From the NCBI GenBank assembly GCA_029821735.1, contig JALGSU010000017.1, positions 43,406 to 107,405 of the forward strand: 64,000 nucleotides of DNA. The letters are read 5' to 3'. The notes under the pieces are model-generated. The model had not been told where the DNA came from. It did no database searches and saw only the letters and a list, made by a program, of their open reading frames with translations. A program made the translations under genes and the position numbers. The DNA is from Candidatus Zipacnadia bacterium. Its GTDB lineage: Bacteria > Armatimonadota > Zipacnadia > Zipacnadales > UBA5352. This document shows, piece after piece, positions 33,101 to 41,331 of the stretch. How positions within the stretch are numbered: the first letter of the stretch is position 1; each line of letters begins with the position of its first letter.

Positions 33101-35918
33101 CCGGGTCATCTTCTTTCGTGACATTTGCGGGCGACGGTTGGCGTAGCCATCGCCGGGACTCTTCGAGACACTCGTCAAAAGCTCCTGTCATGAACGCGCA
33201 TCGTGGCACCGAACTGATGAAGCGCGCGCCGTAGTTGCGCATCATCAATCGCTTGTCGAGAATGAACACCACGCCCTCATCGCTGGTCGTCCGGATCAGC
33301 CGCCCGATCCCCTGCTTGAACCCGACGATCGCCTCCGGGATGTAGTAGTCCGAGCTGGCGTTCAGCCCGTCGCGGTTCGCCTGCTCGCAGCGCGCGGCGA
33401 TGATCGGGTCGCTCGGCACCGCGAAGGGCAGCTTCGTGATCACCACGCAACGCAGCGCCTCGCCCGGCACGTCCACGCCCTCCCAGAAGCTCTTGAGGCC
33501 GAACAGCACCGTGTTGTCCGAGTGGCGCAGGTGCGCGAGCAGCGATGACCTCGGCCCCGACAGATACTGGCAGATTGGCGCCAGGCCCTGGTCGCGCAGC
33601 CGTGTGGCGGTCGCTTCGAAGACCGCGTCCATCTCCTTGCGCGACGTGAACAGTACCAGCATGCCTCCGCCCGCCGCGTGCCCGATGTTCACGATCGAGT
33701 CAGAGATCGCTTCACGGTAGCGCGGCTCGCCCGTGATGGGCAAGTCGTCCGGCACGCACATGAACAGTTGTTGGGGCATGTCGAAGGGCGACGATACGCT
33801 CTGCTCAGCGACCCGCGGCTCGTTGCGCAGCCCGAGGCGCTGGCGAATATACTCGAACGAATCGTCAACAGTCAAGGTGGCCGAGGTCATCACCATCGCG
33901 CCCCGCCGCTCGTACACCGCGTCCGCCAGAGCCGGCCCCACCTGGATTGGCGCGGCGCACAGACGCCACCACGCGTTGCGCCCTCGGTAGCGGATGTCGG
34001 CCCAGCACACATATCGCGGCGCCTCGTCATCCTCCTGCGCCATCACCGCGTTCAGGTCCGCCTCCAGCTCCATCAGCGGAGCCCGCGCCCCTCCCACCTG
34101 CAGCGCCAGGTCTGCCAGTGCCGAGCCCTCGACCCCCAGCTTCGCCAGACCCTCCGCCATCTGCGCCATCAGCGCGTCGGCCTCGCCCACCAGCGTCCGG
34201 CATTGCGCCGCCGCCTGGGCGACGCGGTCCCACTGAGCGGTGTCGCGTGTCTCGCCCACCAGCCGCACCGTCGCGCGCGCTCCGTCGCGTTCCGGGTCGA
34301 GGGCCTGGCACATCGCGATGACCGCCTCGCCCAGCGACGTGCCCATGTCGTCGATCAGCCGCAGGCGCACCCCAAGCTGCTGCTGTCGCTCCGCCAGATC
34401 GGGCGGGATATGCCCGCCGGCCATAGCCACCGAGAGCGCGTCGGCGATCCCGCGCACGCGCCCGTCGCCGCCGAAAGTCCGGCGGATCGCGCTGAAAGTG
34501 AAGTTCGTCACCTCGCTGCCGAGCTGATCGGTGGCGACGGCCTCGAGGTTGTGCGCCTCGTCGAAGATCACCCGCGTGTATGGCGGCAGCACGTCGTCGC
34601 CTGCGTCCGCCAGCGTGAGCGCGTGGTTGGAGACGATGACATCGGAGTTGCGCCCGATCGCGCGCGCCACCCGCATCGGGCACACCTTCGCCTCCGGGCA
34701 GCCTCGCCCCATGCAGTTCGTGCGGTCCGAGCGCAGCCGTCCGACCATACTGCGCAGCGGCGCGAACACCCGCCACGCCTCCGCCGGAACCCCGTCCAGG
34801 TCGCACGTGGGTGATGCCGCGACCCACGATGCCAGGTAGGCGGCTGCCGGGAACTCATCGTCGAACAGCCCGCCCATGCACTCCCGCATCACCGCGAGGA
34901 AGCGGTGCGGGCACACGTAGTTGGCCCGGCCCTTCACGATCGCTGCGGCGAACTCCACCGGCAGGATGTCCTGCAGCAGCGGCAGGTCCTTGGTGATGAG
35001 CTGCTCCTGTAGGTTCTTGGTATTGGTCGATACGATCACCGGTTGCGCGTTCGCCCGGCTCCACAAAATCCCGGGCACCAGATACGCCAGCGACTTGCCC
35101 ACTCCCGTGCCCGCCTCGACCAGCAGCACCTCGCCGCCCTCGAGCGCGCGGGCCACGCCTCTGGCCATATCGATCTGGCCAGCTCGGAACTCATAGTGAT
35201 CCAGGGCCGTGGCGATAGCCCCCTCCTCGCTAAGCAACTCGGCCGACATCTCCCCGAGCGGCGCGTCCAGGGTCTCGCGGCGGCGCGGCTGCGGGGCCGG
35301 CGCCTTCGGTCGGCCCGCCACCAGCATCTCCAGCGCGCTGCCCGTGATGTCAGGAAGCTCAACGCGTTGCAGATCCAGCCAGCCCAGCGGCCCGTGGTCG
35401 GCCACCAGCCGTTGGGCCAGGGCCAGCACCGGTGGCGGCAGGGCCAGGGCCCGTCGGCTCACTTCCTCTGCCAGCTCGCGGCACAAACGGGCCGCGGCCA
35501 TCGGCTCGTTGGGATCCGGCGCCTCGATGCCCAGCCCCTGCGCGAAGCCCTCAGCCGAGTAGTCCGTCTCGGCCGGCATAACGATCAGCGCCCCCGCCAG
35601 CAGGTCCTGCAGCCGATCGCGCACGATGCGCGCGAGTTGGTCCAGCGACGGCTCGGCGAGCAGGTTCGCGATAGGCTCTGCGTCCCAGACATACACTTCG
35701 GCGTTCCCGATGAACCCCAGCATCTGCAGCACTGCGCGGTCCACCTCGGCCGGGCGAGCCGTCGCGGGCCAGGCACAAAGACGCTCCGCGCCGTCATCGG
35801 CGACTGCCGACAGGCGGCCGCCGAATGCGCCCTCGCTCAGGCCAAGGTAGATTGCGCGCGGCTGGTCGTCGCTCATATCAGGGATGGTGTTTGCCGCAAC
35901 TGGCGCGGCAACCTTCAC
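33093..35918 (-). CDS. DinG-family Fe-S ATP-dependent helicase
   Basis: 941 residues. Walker A EAGTGVGKS is at about 268-276, and Walker B/DEAH in FDEAHNLE near 450. Cysteines for the 4Fe-4S cluster fit the XPD/DinG pattern: one in YVCPHRF, and three in NCMGRGCPEAKVCPM. C-terminal helicase motifs include LFGLKSFWEGVDVPG and GRLIRTTSDEGV. The first ~230 residues replace the DEDDh exonuclease of some DinG proteins and show no exonuclease motif. Expected to unwind DNA or R-loop structures 5' to 3'. The listed start is a GTG; the ATG at 35876 (MSDDQPRAIYLG) is a plausible alternative, and neither has a strong ribosome site. Confidence 0.9.
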   Translation of the reverse strand: MKVAAPVAANTIPDMSDDQPRAIYLGLSEGAFGGRLSAVADDGAERLCAWPATARPAEVDRAVLQMLGFIGNAEVYVWDAEPIANLLAEPSLDQLARIVRDRLQDLLAGALIVMPAETDYSAEGFAQGLGIEAPDPNEPMAAARLCRELAEEVSRRALALPPPVLALAQRLVADHGPLGWLDLQRVELPDITGSALEMLVAGRPKAPAPQPRRRETLDAPLGEMSAELLSEEGAIATALDHYEFRAGQIDMARGVARALEGGEVLLVEAGTGVGKSLAYLVPGILWSRANAQPVIVSTNTKNLQEQLITKDLPLLQDILPVEFAAAIVKGRANYVCPHRFLAVMRECMGGLFDDEFPAAAYLASWVAASPTCDLDGVPAEAWRVFAPLRSMVGRLRSDRTNCMGRGCPEAKVCPMRVARAIGRNSDVIVSNHALTLADAGDDVLPPYTRVIFDEAHNLEAVATDQLGSEVTNFTFSAIRRTFGGDGRVRGIADALSVAMAGGHIPPDLAERQQQLGVRLRLIDDMGTSLGEAVIAMCQALDPERDGARATVRLVGETRDTAQWDRVAQAAAQCRTLVGEADALMAQMAEGLAKLGVEGSALADLALQVGGARAPLMELEADLNAVMAQEDDEAPRYVCWADIRYRGRNAWWRLCAAPIQVGPALADAVYERRGAMVMTSATLTVDDSFEYIRQRLGLRNEPRVAEQSVSSPFDMPQQLFMCVPDDLPITGEPRYREAISDSIVNIGHAAGGGMLVLFTSRKEMDAVFEATATRLRDQGLAPICQYLSGPRSSLLAHLRHSDNTVLFGLKSFWEGVDVPGEALRCVVITKLPFAVPSDPIIAARCEQANRDGLNASSDYYIPEAIVGFKQGIGRLIRTTSDEGVVFILDKRLMMRNYGARFISSVPRCAFMTGAFDECLEESRRWLRQPSPANVTKEDDPDE

Positions 35919-35952
35919 GCGGCTTGGCGGCGAGTGGTCAGGTTAATTGAAA

Positions 35953-35984
35953 CGGCAGCCCGTGCCGTTGGGCTCGGGCTGCCG
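35953..35984 (-). terminator. intrinsic terminator after ssb
   Basis: Perfect 10-bp stem CGGCAGCCCG/CGGGCTGCCG with a 12-base loop. On the minus strand TTTCAATTAA follows. It separates ssb from the helicase gene. Confidence 0.85.
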
Positions 35985-36018
35985 CAGATATCAGTCGGAA
36001 CATGGCCGGGCCGCAGCT

Positions 36019-36576
36019 CTACAGTTCAGCGCTGACGGCCGCGTCCTCTTCCACGTCGTCCTCCACGTCTTCAACGTCCTCCACGTCCTCCTCGTCTTCA
36101 ACGTCCTCCTCGGCGTCAACAGGCTCAACCGGAACACACGCGCTGCCGTCGTCGGAGCGGATGCTGTCGTCGATGAGTGAGACCGCCGAGAGCAGGAGAT
36201 CCTTCTCCCAGCAGTCCCGCTTCAAGCCTTCGAGGTCGCTGTGCTCCTCGAGGTTGCAGCCATCGGTGGACCGGATGTACTTCGCCTTCACGATAGTCAT
36301 GTGCTCACGCGAACCGTGGCTGGTATAGCTCTCTTTGTTCAGAGTACCAACTACCATCAGTCGCGTGCCGGCACTTACGTTGTCCATCACCCACTCGCCC
36401 AACTCCTGCCAGGCGTCAACCAGGAAGAGGTCAGACACGGGCTGCCCGTTCGCTCGCATGAAGGGGCGGTCCACCTCAAAGCTGAATTCTGCTTTCACCT
36501 GACCGGACGACTTCTGCCTAAGTGCGGGCTCTCGGGTGGAAAAACCAGTAAGCGCCACGAAGTTAAGATCGGCCAA
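36019..36576 (-). CDS. ssb: single-stranded DNA-binding protein with atypical acidic tail
   Basis: An OB-fold SSB of about 185 residues: MADLNFVALTGFSTREPALR, VKAEFSFEVDRP, VSDLFLVDAWQELGEWV, VGTLNKESYTSHG. GGGAGG lies eight bases before a TTG at 36576, which I prefer; a GTG at 36585 is too close to that site. The C-terminal ~35 residues are a run of Glu/Asp/Val repeats (EEDVEDEEDVEDVEDVED), ending AAVSAEL. The classic DDDIPF-like partner-binding tip of bacterial SSBs is absent. It has its own promoter and terminator. Confidence 0.85.
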   Translation of the reverse strand: MADLNFVALTGFSTREPALRQKSSGQVKAEFSFEVDRPFMRANGQPVSDLFLVDAWQELGEWVMDNVSAGTRLMVVGTLNKESYTSHGSREHMTIVKAKYIRSTDGCNLEEHSDLEGLKRDCWEKDLLLSAVSLIDDSIRSDDGSACVPVEPVDAEEDVEDEEDVEDVEDVEDDVEEDAAVSAEL

Positions 36577-36711
36577 AACGCACACCTCCCACAGATATGA
36601 AGAGCATCACGGCGAGGATCTTGGATCGGGGGAATGTCCCTCCGCCAGGTCCGCCGCAACGATGGTGAACAAACAGCGCGGGGCGGACAAGTGTTCCGCC
36701 TCACGCGACCT

Positions 36712-36740
36712 ACTATATTGCTATTGCATGACCATGTCAA
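36712..36740 (-). promoter_or_regulatory. promoter of ssb
   Basis: Minus strand: consensus TTGACA (36735-36740), 17-base spacer, TATAGT (36712-36717). The leader of about 130 bases contains a small hairpin, GGCGGA-N7-TCCGCC (36682-36700). Confidence 0.85.
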
Positions 36741-36854
36741 GTCATCAATTCGCCGCCGCTTTGATCTGATTGCGCAGGCAGTTGCATGCCATTGCCGCCT
36801 GCCGTTCCCCTGCGCAAAGGTATCCGCCTCGTCTCCTGCGAACTACCTGCCATC

Positions 36855-38255
36855 ATGGCATTCGCTGATATCGTCGGACACGACAAAGCTATCGAGGTCC
36901 TGCGCCGAGCGGCCGGTTCCGGCCGCGTCGCGCAGGCCTACCTGTTCGCCGGGCCCCCCAACATCGGTAAGACGACGGTGGCCAAGCAGTTCGCGAAGGC
37001 GCTCAACTGTGAGAAGCTCCCCGAGGGCACGCCCCCCGAGCAGCTTGAGCCCTGTGGCATCTGCCACAACTGCGTGCGCATCGAGGAGGAGAACCACCCC
37101 GACTTCATGGTGCTCCGGCCCGGTCTGCGCCTCGAAACCCGCGATGAATTGCCCGAGGACGCCGCCTCCGAGCAGGAAGACGAAGCTGTCGAAGAGCCCG
37201 TCGCTCAGGACGGTCCCGGGCTCTTCGGTGACGAGGAGCCGGCCCCCGCGCAGACTGGCCCAAGTCTTTTCGGCGACGAGCCAGCGGCGGCCGTCCAGGC
37301 CGGTCCGCGCAAGCCGCCGCCGAAAGCCAAGCGCCGCCAGAGCAAGATCGCAATGTACGTCGAGTTGCCTGACGCGCTCATCTACACTGAGCAGATCCAG
37401 GAGGTCGTCGACCGCACCAGTGTCAAGCTCGCAGCGGGCACGCGCCACCGGGTCATCGTCATCACCGAGGCGGATCGCATCCAGTACAACGCGGTCGACC
37501 GGTTGCTGAAAACTCTCGAGGAGCCGCCAGCACGCACGACCTTCGTGCTCACCAGCTCCAACCCCGCGGTGGTCAAGGACACCATTGTGTCCCGCTGTCA
37601 GACCATCAAGTTCCAGCCGCTCACGACCTCCCAGATGCTCGAGCGTCTCACCGAGCGCTGCCCTGACGCTGACGCCGACACGCTCCGCGCGGTCGCTGCC
37701 ATGGCTGGCGGCAGGTTTGGCCGGGCCGAACATCTGCTGGCCACGCCCGCGGCGCGCGCCGTCCGCGATGGCCTCCTCACCATGGCTGCCGAAAGCACCG
37801 ACGCGCTGCTCATGCAGTGCATGGCCATGGGCGAGAAGATCATCGACCTCAACGAGCAGTGGCTCGCGGCCACGGACAGGGCGTTGGCGGGCGACGGTGC
37901 TGGTGACCCGAGCGACCGGTTGGCGCAATTGCGCGCCAAGGCCATCGCGGAGATGGGCAAGAGCAGTCCCGACCGGTTCAAGCGCATTGCCATGAACCAG
38001 CTCTTGGACATGCTGCAAAGCTGGTACCGAGACCTCGCCTTGCTGCGTGCGGCCCCGCACTCACAGCTCGTGGCCAACAGTGACTGGCGCGACACGCTGG
38101 GCGATCTGGCTCCGCTCTACACACACAAGGGTCTGCGCTTCGCATCCCAGACGATTGAGAACACACGCGCCGACCTGCTCGGTCATAACGCGAACATGCG
38201 CCTGGCGTGCGAAGTGCTGATGTGCAAGCTCATCGCCAGTCGCAGACGCCGTTGA
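36855..38255 (+). CDS. holB: DNA polymerase III subunit delta' with a long acidic/proline insert
   Basis: 466 residues from the ATG at 36855. Clamp-loader AAA+ start FADIVGHDKAIEVLRRA, P-loop AGPPNIGKT (residues 32-40), and a zinc site with Cys52, 67, 70 and 73 (CGICHNC). Sensor and Box VII-like elements follow: LLKTLEEPPARTTFVLTSS and SRCQTIKF. Between the zinc site and NAVDRLLKTLEEP is an insert of about 80 residues, acidic and proline-rich, with two imperfect repeats (GPGLFGDEEPAPAQ and GPSLFGDEPAAAVQ), followed by a basic PPPKAKRRQSK. The insert is unusual for this family. The upstream in-frame extension to 36786 overlaps the ssb promoter region and is unlikely. Confidence 0.87.
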   Translation: MAFADIVGHDKAIEVLRRAAGSGRVAQAYLFAGPPNIGKTTVAKQFAKALNCEKLPEGTPPEQLEPCGICHNCVRIEEENHPDFMVLRPGLRLETRDELPEDAASEQEDEAVEEPVAQDGPGLFGDEEPAPAQTGPSLFGDEPAAAVQAGPRKPPPKAKRRQSKIAMYVELPDALIYTEQIQEVVDRTSVKLAAGTRHRVIVITEADRIQYNAVDRLLKTLEEPPARTTFVLTSSNPAVVKDTIVSRCQTIKFQPLTTSQMLERLTERCPDADADTLRAVAAMAGGRFGRAEHLLATPAARAVRDGLLTMAAESTDALLMQCMAMGEKIIDLNEQWLAATDRALAGDGAGDPSDRLAQLRAKAIAEMGKSSPDRFKRIAMNQLLDMLQSWYRDLALLRAAPHSQLVANSDWRDTLGDLAPLYTHKGLRFASQTIENTRADLLGHNANMRLACEVLMCKLIASRRRR

Positions 38256-38338
38256 CGACCGTCCAGCAACCGGAAGCATCGCTGGGGGAAGTTCGGCCCA
38301 TCTGCCATCCAGTATCACGCTGAGGTGTTTGTGCAAGT

Positions 38339-38839
38339 ATGACGCCCGAAGACCCGAAACCTGACAACGAACGGTCCTCCGACTTCAAAGCGATTCTGCG
38401 GGGGACGCTGCAGGTCACGCTCGCCATGATGGGCGCGGCGAGCTGCACCGGCTGGCTGCTGCTCGGATTCCTGTCCAGAAGCGCGGCTGGTCCCTGGACG
38501 TTGCCGGCCGCCCTCGGTGTCATGACGATTCTCTATGGCCTGTTGGGTTTTGCCCTCGGCGCGGTGATGGGTCGACGCCAGCGGGCGCGCGGTCTGGTCT
38601 CCGCAACTCTAGGCACGATGCTCGCCTGGGGGATCATCGAGTTCTTCCTCAGCCTGGCTGGCAGTGCTTCGCCCGAGTTGCGCGCACCGTTGATCTTCGG
38701 CATCCCCATGTGCGTGATCGGTGGCGTGGTCGGCATGAGCCGGCGTGCTGATCGCGAGGCAGTTACGCGTGAGTTGCGCGCGGAGCTCGAGGAATTGCAG
38801 CGAGAAGACGAGACGGACGACGAGCCCCACCGCGAGTAA
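38339..38839 (+). CDS. four-helix membrane protein, unknown function
   Basis: 166 residues. Four hydrophobic segments (around residues 25-47, 52-78, 88-107 and 113-132; for example LGVMTILYGLLGFALGAVMG), then a charged C-terminal helix (RADREAVTRELRAELEELQREDETDD). The topology is consistent with an inner-membrane protein with a cytoplasmic coiled tail. No family recognised. It sits between holB and the hydrolase gene on the same strand. Confidence 0.6.
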   Translation: MTPEDPKPDNERSSDFKAILRGTLQVTLAMMGAASCTGWLLLGFLSRSAAGPWTLPAALGVMTILYGLLGFALGAVMGRRQRARGLVSATLGTMLAWGIIEFFLSLAGSASPELRAPLIFGIPMCVIGGVVGMSRRADREAVTRELRAELEELQREDETDDEPHRE

Positions 38840-38922
38840 TCTCCCGCGCACAAGCACGTGCTCTCGCTGCCAGCATTACTATGGCCCGACACGGTCGCCG
38901 CAAGTTACACGGAGGCCCCATC

Positions 38923-39687
38923 ATGCAGCAGTACCGTCAGTTCGAGGTCCACGGCCAGGCGATTGCCGCGAGCCTGCACGTCCCCGCGACCACCCCTGCC
39001 CCCGCGGTGGTGATGTGTCACGGGTATACCGGCATGCGCATGGAGGCACACTTCCTCTTCGTCAAAGCTGCTCGCGAGTTGTGCGCCGCGGGCATGAACG
39101 TCTTGCGCTTCGATTTCCGCGGTTCGGGCGAGAGTGAGGGCACCTTCGAGGAGATGACCATCGAGGGCGAGATCGCCGATGCCCTCGCGGCGGTGGAGAC
39201 GATCTGCGCCGAGCCCACCGTCGACCCGACCCGCGTGGGCGTGCTGGGGCTGAGCCTCGGTGGGCTGGTCGCTGCCTGCACTGCGGCCCGATCCGACCGC
39301 GTGACCGCGCTGGTGCTGTGGTCGGCGGTGGCCGACCTGATGGGGGTCTTCTCCGCGCGGCAGGACTGGGACGAGTTGTGCACCACCGTCCAGCGCGATG
39401 GCTACGTAGACCAGGGCGCGCACCGGGTCGGCGAGGGGTTCTACGAGGACTGTCAGCGCATCGATCCCCTGGCCGAACTCACCCGCTATGGTGGCCCCGC
39501 GCTGGTCGTTCACGGCAGCGATGACCACACCGTCCCGCCCGAGCACGCCGAGATGTATCTCGCGGCGCTGACCACCGACGAAAAGAGCGTGCACATCGTC
39601 GATGGCGCCGATCACACCTTCACCAGCCGTGCGTGGGAGGCCGAGGCGATCGGTGTCTCGCGTGACTGGCTGGCACAACGACTGTAG
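38923..39687 (+). CDS. alpha/beta hydrolase (serine esterase type)
   Basis: 254 residues from the ATG at 38923, with GGAGG seven bases upstream; an upstream ATG at 38881 has no such site. Catalytic triad: Ser111 in GLSLGG, Asp200/201 in HGSDDHTVP and His231 in GADHTF. An oxyanion-type HGYTG comes early. Cytoplasmic dienelactone-hydrolase/acylaminoacyl-peptidase-like esterases look like this. The sugar isomerase gene follows after 15 bases, so the two are probably co-transcribed. Substrate not determined. Confidence 0.87.
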   Translation: MQQYRQFEVHGQAIAASLHVPATTPAPAVVMCHGYTGMRMEAHFLFVKAARELCAAGMNVLRFDFRGSGESEGTFEEMTIEGEIADALAAVETICAEPTVDPTRVGVLGLSLGGLVAACTAARSDRVTALVLWSAVADLMGVFSARQDWDELCTTVQRDGYVDQGAHRVGEGFYEDCQRIDPLAELTRYGGPALVVHGSDDHTVPPEHAEMYLAALTTDEKSVHIVDGADHTFTSRAWEAEAIGVSRDWLAQRL

Positions 39688-39702
39688 GCGCGGAGGGATC
39701 CC

Positions 39703-40617
39703 GTGGCTGCGTGCGATCAGATGAAGAGGCGTGCCGAGGAGATGGCCGGGCGACTTGGCTACAACACCGCCTGCCTGGCTGGCCTGCCACTGGAGGAATC
39801 GCTCGACCTCGGGGCGGCGGCCGGTCTGCGCGGTGTGGAGTTGCTGTCCTTCGCTGACTATCGCAACGCCGTCGGCCCGGTAGCCGGGGTGTTCTTCGAT
39901 CGCCTGACCGCGCAGCAGAAGGCCGAACTGGTCGCGTTGATCGAGCCCTTCGACAACGTCAGCGTCCACGCTCCGTTCTGGGACATGCAGCCCTTCTCCC
40001 CGAACCCCGGCCTCCGCGATGAGACCCGTCGCCAGTTGCGCGAGACGTTGCGCACCGCCGGCGAGATCGGCGCCTCGACCGTCACCACGCACATCATTCC
40101 CAGAAGCGGTTACCAGTTGCAGGAGTATCGCGCCGACGTCGTTGACTGCTACCGCGATCTGGGCGATGTCGCCGCCGAGGCTGGCGTGACGGTGACCATC
40201 GAGACTGGTTTCCCCGTCGCCATGGACGACTTCGTGTCGCTGGTGCACGACATCGCGCACGAGGCGGTCGGCGCCAACCTCGACATTGGGCACTTGCGCG
40301 GGATCATGAGCGAGGAGCAAAAGCGGGCGCCCGACGCGGCCCGGATGTACAATGACATCCTGGCCGCGCACATCCAGTCCCTCGGGCCAAAGATATACCA
40401 CACGCATCTGCACGACATCCGCCCGTCCGATTTCCGCGACCATCGCACCCCGGGCGCCGGGCTGATCGACTACCCGCGACTGCTCACGCAACTGCTCGCC
40501 ATCGACTATCGCGGCCTGCTGGTGATGGAACTCGACGAGCCCGACGGACTGCCCGAACTCGAGCGAGGGCGCGACTTCCTGCTCGCCGCGATCATGGCTG
40601 CTCGCCAGGCGGTCTGA
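39703..40617 (+). CDS. sugar phosphate isomerase/epimerase-like TIM barrel protein
   Basis: 304 residues, GTG start with GGAGGG upstream. Pattern of the xylose isomerase-like/AP endonuclease 2 fold: NVSVHAPFWDMQP, STVTTHIIP, VTIETGF, GANLDIGHLRG and a final HTHLHDIRPSDFRDHRTPGAG with the metal-binding His/Glu/Asp residues at their usual places. Members epimerise or isomerise sugars or inositols using a divalent metal. The nearby oxidoreductase and glycosidase genes elsewhere in the window fit carbohydrate catabolism, but no substrate can be read directly. Confidence 0.85.
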   Translation: MAACDQMKRRAEEMAGRLGYNTACLAGLPLEESLDLGAAAGLRGVELLSFADYRNAVGPVAGVFFDRLTAQQKAELVALIEPFDNVSVHAPFWDMQPFSPNPGLRDETRRQLRETLRTAGEIGASTVTTHIIPRSGYQLQEYRADVVDCYRDLGDVAAEAGVTVTIETGFPVAMDDFVSLVHDIAHEAVGANLDIGHLRGIMSEEQKRAPDAARMYNDILAAHIQSLGPKIYHTHLHDIRPSDFRDHRTPGAGLIDYPRLLTQLLAIDYRGLLVMELDEPDGLPELERGRDFLLAAIMAARQAV

Positions 40618-40638
40618 CCGCAGCGCCCAGAACTGAAA

Positions 40639-40667
40639 CGACCCGCGGGCATCTCGCTCGCGGGTCG
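40639..40667. terminator. bidirectional terminator between convergent genes
   Basis: Perfect 9-bp stem CGACCCGCG/CGCGGGTCG with an 11-base loop, between the stops at 40617 (+) and 40690 (-). Confidence 0.7.
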
Positions 40668-40689
40668 CGTGTATGTACCGGTCTGCGCG

Positions 40690-41271
40690 CTACTTGCGCC
40701 CGATCGTGTGGAGGCCCAGCTTCTCCCGCCACGGCTGCTCGGTGTTGTGGAAGTGCCGATGCGCTGTCAGTGCCGCCGACCGCGAATAGCACTCGCCGTA
40801 GTTCGCGATATTGCGGATCCCCAACGTCGATGAGTGGTGGTAGACGTAGGCGAGCGGTGATGCCATCGGCGTCTCGCCGAACTCCGACTCGGCGGACGAG
40901 AGAATCATGTCTCGCGCACGCTGCAGAGCCAGACGGCTGACAGGCGACTCCGTCCACTCGAACGCGTAGTTCGTGCTGTAGTAATCGGCCACCTCAACGG
41001 CTTTGCCGACGAGGTTCGGCCGGCAGGCGAGCGCGTAGATGATGAGCAAGCGCAGGAAGAACCGCTCCTCTGCTGAGTGCTTCGGGATGAGCAGATACTT
41101 CCGCCCGAGCGCGATCTTCTTGAACGCGTGCTCCGCGGCCTGCCGCGTCCGATGGGTCGCACTGAGTTCTGTCAGTTGATCCAGTGTCCAGCGCTCGATC
41201 TTGGCGTTGACGTTCTGGATCACCTGCTCGGTTCGCTGATTTCTGATTTCGAGTCTGGTGGTCTGAGCCAT
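40690..41271 (-). CDS. hypothetical protein (193 aa)
   Basis: A soluble, mostly helical protein. It opens with QVIQNVNAKIERWTLDQLTELSATHRTRQ and ends GLHTIGRK; a His/Tyr-rich segment (YVYHHSSTLGIRNIANYGECYSR) near residue 140 may be part of an active or binding site. No family recognised. The ATG at 41271 has GAGGAC upstream and is preceded by an extended -10 element. Start and stop are well defined and codon use fits neighbours, so the gene is probably real. Confidence 0.6.
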   Translation of the reverse strand: MAQTTRLEIRNQRTEQVIQNVNAKIERWTLDQLTELSATHRTRQAAEHAFKKIALGRKYLLIPKHSAEERFFLRLLIIYALACRPNLVGKAVEVADYYSTNYAFEWTESPVSRLALQRARDMILSSAESEFGETPMASPLAYVYHHSSTLGIRNIANYGECYSRSAALTAHRHFHNTEQPWREKLGLHTIGRK

Positions 41272-41303
41272 CGTATCGTCCTCAAATGATGAGACTAACG
41301 TCT

Positions 41304-41312
41304 AGTATAGCA
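41304..41312 (-). promoter_or_regulatory. extended -10 promoter of the 193-aa gene
   Basis: Minus strand TGCTATACT (TGn-TATACT), about 33 bases before the start codon. A CATATG-G-CATATG inverted repeat lies over it (41311-41323). The -35 region overlaps the 3' end of the neighbouring gene. Confidence 0.55.
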
Positions 41313-41331
41313 TATGGCATATGAATCTGCC

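Noticed and set aside
33678..34814. Open frame on the plus strand inside the helicase gene
   Set aside because: Shadow of the DinG coding sequence; Arg/His-rich composition typical of GC-rich antisense.
38905..40491. 528-codon minus-strand open frame
   Set aside because: Antisense to the hydrolase and isomerase genes, both of which have intact catalytic motifs.
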